A stretch of 64,000 nt of DNA. It comes from Hoeflea sp. YIM 152468 (GTDB lineage: Bacteria; Pseudomonadota; Alphaproteobacteria; Rhizobiales; Rhizobiaceae). Position numbers and translations under genes: made by a program. The notes beneath the pieces were generated by a model. That model saw nothing but the letters and a program-made list of their open reading frames with translations, did no database searches and was not told the DNA's origin. Below are positions 62,351 through 64,000 of the stretch, piece after piece. Numbering within the stretch: the first letter of the stretch is position 1; each line of letters starts with the position of its first letter. The DNA lies in contig NZ_JARGET010000016.1 in the NCBI RefSeq assembly GCF_029210485.1, positions 62,001-126,000 on the forward strand. The letters are read 5' to 3'.

Positions 62351-62986
62351 TCAGTGCGCCTTGGACATATCCCCCAGCACCTCTTTCGAGGCGACGGTGG
62401 AATCGGCGTTGAGCCTGTAGACCATCGGCACGCCGGTGGCGAGATTGAGGCTGACGATCTCTTCACGCGACAGCCTGTCGAGAATCATCACCAGCGACCG
62501 CAGCGAGTTGCCATGGGCTGCGACCAGCACGGTCTCGCCGCGCAACACGCGCGGCAGGATCTCGGTCATGTAATAGGGCCAGACGCGGGCGCCGGTGTCT
62601 CTCAGGCTTTCGCCGCCGGGCGGCGGCACGTCATAGGAGCGGCGCCAGATATGGACCTGCTCTTCGCCCCATTTGGCGCGGGCGTCATCCTTGTTGAGGC
62701 CGGCCAGATCGCCGTAATCACGCTCATTGAGCGCCTGGTCACGGATCACCGGCAGGTCGGTCTGGCCGGTGCCGTCCATGATCAGATCCAGCGTGTGCTG
62801 GGCCCGGATCAGCACCGAGGTGAAGGCGACGTCGAATGTGAGGCCGGTTTCTTTCAGGGCGCGCGCCCCGGTCTTGGCCTCTTCGATGCCGAGCTCGGTC
62901 AGGTCAGGATCCTTCCAGCCTGTGAACAGGTTTTTCAGGTTCCATTCGCTTTGGCCGTGGCGGACAAGGACGAGTGTTCCGGACAT
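62351..62986 (-). CDS. gpmA: 2,3-bisphosphoglycerate-dependent phosphoglycerate mutase
   Basis: GpmA interconverts 3- and 2-phosphoglycerate in glycolysis. The 211-residue protein opens [13 protein letters not shown] with the phospho-His (residue 11), has [16 protein letters not shown] near 52, and [18 protein letters not shown] with the second catalytic His near 175. A short length compared with E. coli GpmA (about 250) is normal for alphaproteobacteria. AAAGGAAG precedes the ATG. It is downstream of dapB on the same strand with 29 bases between. Confidence 0.96.
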   Translation of the reverse strand: MSGTLVLVRHGQSEWNLKNLFTGWKDPDLTELGIEEAKTGARALKETGLTFDVAFTSVLIRAQHTLDLIMDGTGQTDLPVIRDQALNERDYGDLAGLNKDDARAKWGEEQVHIWRRSYDVPPPGGESLRDTGARVWPYYMTEILPRVLRGETVLVAAHGNSLRSLVMILDRLSREEIVSLNLATGVPMVYRLNADSTVASKEVLGDMSKAH

Positions 62987-63015
62987 GATGACTTCCTTTA
63001 TTCAAGCGGTTTGAA

Positions 63016-63846
63016 TTAGTGGCCGGCAAGGCCAAGCACGTCGAGCATGGAGTAATAGCCGGGCTTCTGGTGGCGCGCCCACAGGGCTGCGCGAACGGCG
63101 CCGCGGGCGAAGATCGAACGGTCGGTGGCGCGATGGGTCAGCTCCACGGTCTCGCCTTCGCCGGCGAGAAGGACCGAGTGTTCGCCGACCACCGAACCGC
63201 CGCGCAAGGTGGCAAAGCCGATGGCGCCGTCAGGCCGGGCCCCGGTATGGCCGTCGCGGACCCGCACGCTATGCTGGTCGAGTGCGATGTCGCGCCCTTC
63301 GGCCGCGGCCTCTCCCAGAAGCAGGGCTGTGCCCGAAGGCGCGTCCACCTTGTGGCGATGGTGCATTTCCAGCACCTCGATGTCCCAATCGGCCGCATCC
63401 AGCGCTTTCGCCGCCTGACGCACCAGCACCGACAGCAGATTGACGCCGAGGCTCATATTGCCGGACTTGACAATGCGGGCGTGCCGGGACGCCGCTTCAA
63501 GCGGCGCTTCGTGGCTTGGCTCCATGCCGGTGGTGCCGATGACATGAACGATGCGGGCCTGGGCCGCAAGTTCGGCAAATTCGAGCGTCGCGGCGGGCGC
63601 GGTGAAATCAAGCACGCCTTCCGCCCGGGCGAAGGCCGGCAGGGCGTCGTCGGTGATGAGGATCTCGTTGGCGCCAAGACCGGCCAGCTCACCGCAATCG
63701 CGGCCAAGCATGTCCGAGCCCGGGCGTTCGATGGCGCCGGCAAGATGGACGCCCTCAATCCCGGCAATGGTGCGGATCAGCGCCTGTCCCATGCGGCCAC
63801 CGGCGCCGACCACGACTAGACCCATGCTTCCCTTTGGCGCGCTCAT
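63016..63846 (-). CDS. dapB: 4-hydroxy-tetrahydrodipicolinate reductase
   Basis: DapB reduces the cyclic intermediate in lysine and diaminopimelate synthesis. The 276-residue protein starts with the NAD(P) loop [14 protein letters not shown], has the family segment [19 protein letters not shown] near residue 125, [19 protein letters not shown] near 158, and the late [20 protein letters not shown]. All are complete. The ATG (63846) overlaps the stop of the upstream ABC transporter gene by four bases (ATGA), and GGGAGA precedes it. dapB and gpmA appear to share a transcript. Confidence 0.97.
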   Translation of the reverse strand: MSAPKGSMGLVVVGAGGRMGQALIRTIAGIEGVHLAGAIERPGSDMLGRDCGELAGLGANEILITDDALPAFARAEGVLDFTAPAATLEFAELAAQARIVHVIGTTGMEPSHEAPLEAASRHARIVKSGNMSLGVNLLSVLVRQAAKALDAADWDIEVLEMHHRHKVDAPSGTALLLGEAAAEGRDIALDQHSVRVRDGHTGARPDGAIGFATLRGGSVVGEHSVLLAGEGETVELTHRATDRSIFARGAVRAALWARHQKPGYYSMLDVLGLAGH

Positions 63847-64000
63847 CCGATGTCTCCCTTGATGTTGGCCTTTGCCTCGCTGGCCGGCTGATCCGTTCCG
63901 CCGCTTGCCTGAGTGTAGGCCTGCAGGCGTGCGTAAAGCCCGTCGCTGGCGGCTGACAATTCCGCGTGGCTGCCGACTTCGACCACGCGGCCCGCCTGCA
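63843..64000 (-). CDS. ABC transporter ATP-binding/permease protein, C-terminal end (partial)
   Basis: Only the last 51 residues are in the window. They read [23 protein letters not shown], shown here in part, followed by a flexible tail ending IKGDIG. The pattern GxxVExGxHxEL...YxxL is the end of an exporter-type ABC nucleotide-binding domain, as in lipid A or drug exporters. The stop overlaps the dapB start, indicating coupling. The rest lies beyond base 64000. Confidence 0.85.
   Translation of the reverse strand, partial: QAGRVVEVGSHAELSAASDGLYARLQAYTQASGGTDQPASEAKANIKGDIG

Overview
The window is a GC-rich chromosomal segment of an alphaproteobacterium, most probably order Hyphomicrobiales (Rhizobiales), near Rhizobiaceae/Phyllobacteriaceae. 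The reasons are an Irr-type Fur protein next to fabA-fabB-fabI, palindromic mosaic repeats like those of rhizobial genomes, the neighbourhood rpsT-dnaA with echA-mutM-ubiE-ubiB and coaBC close by, and two TRAP-type uptake systems. A genus (for example Hoeflea-like) would be a guess. No rRNA, tRNA, CRISPR array, insertion sequence or prophage was recognised.

Layout. 1-14.2 kb: the 3' end of mutS, an AAA ATPase, adenosine kinase, a TRIC-like channel, grpE and hrcA (separated by a repeat cluster), then rph-rdgB-hemW, a GGDEF-EAL protein, rsmI-yraN, an M20 amidohydrolase and gshB. 14.4-22.7 kb: comM, cysK, a trans-3-hydroxy-L-proline dehydratase-like gene overlapping dut, prfC, a DUF305 membrane protein and a Cache/HisKA_2 histidine kinase. 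22.7-32 kb: a gluconate-type module (gntK with TRAP dctPQM, divergent LacI-family repressor and an operator inside the promoter spacer), an XRE-cupin regulator with an acetyltransferase, and a TAXI-type TRAP system. 32.3-36.4 kb: an ArsR-SRPBCC pair with duplicated operators, pirin, a small protein, an Lrp-like regulator, DUF6356 and a class II amidotransferase.

36.4-42.7 kb is the most accessory-looking part. A lower-GC two-gene cassette (DUF5343 protein plus Swt1-like HEPN protein) abuts coaBC on one side. A vapBC-type toxin-antitoxin pair overlaps the start of coaBC on the other side, followed by slyD-like FKBP and acetyltransferase genes before ubiB. 42.7-51.6 kb is core: ubiB, ubiE, mutM, echA, rpsT, dnaA, dnaN, recF and a ThiF/MoeB-like gene. 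51.6-64 kb: a 2-hydroxyacid dehydrogenase, an SH3 protein, ilvD, irr, fabA-fabB-fabI, nth, DUF2244, an Ada-like methyltransferase, an AT-rich membrane protein of unknown function, gpmA, dapB and the 3' end of an ABC exporter.

The best candidate for an undescribed system is the DUF5343/HEPN cassette at 36634-37873. Second are the vapBC-coaBC coupling and the AT-rich orphan at 61666-62346. Start codons below were chosen by ribosome binding site and family alignment from memory; no database search was run.
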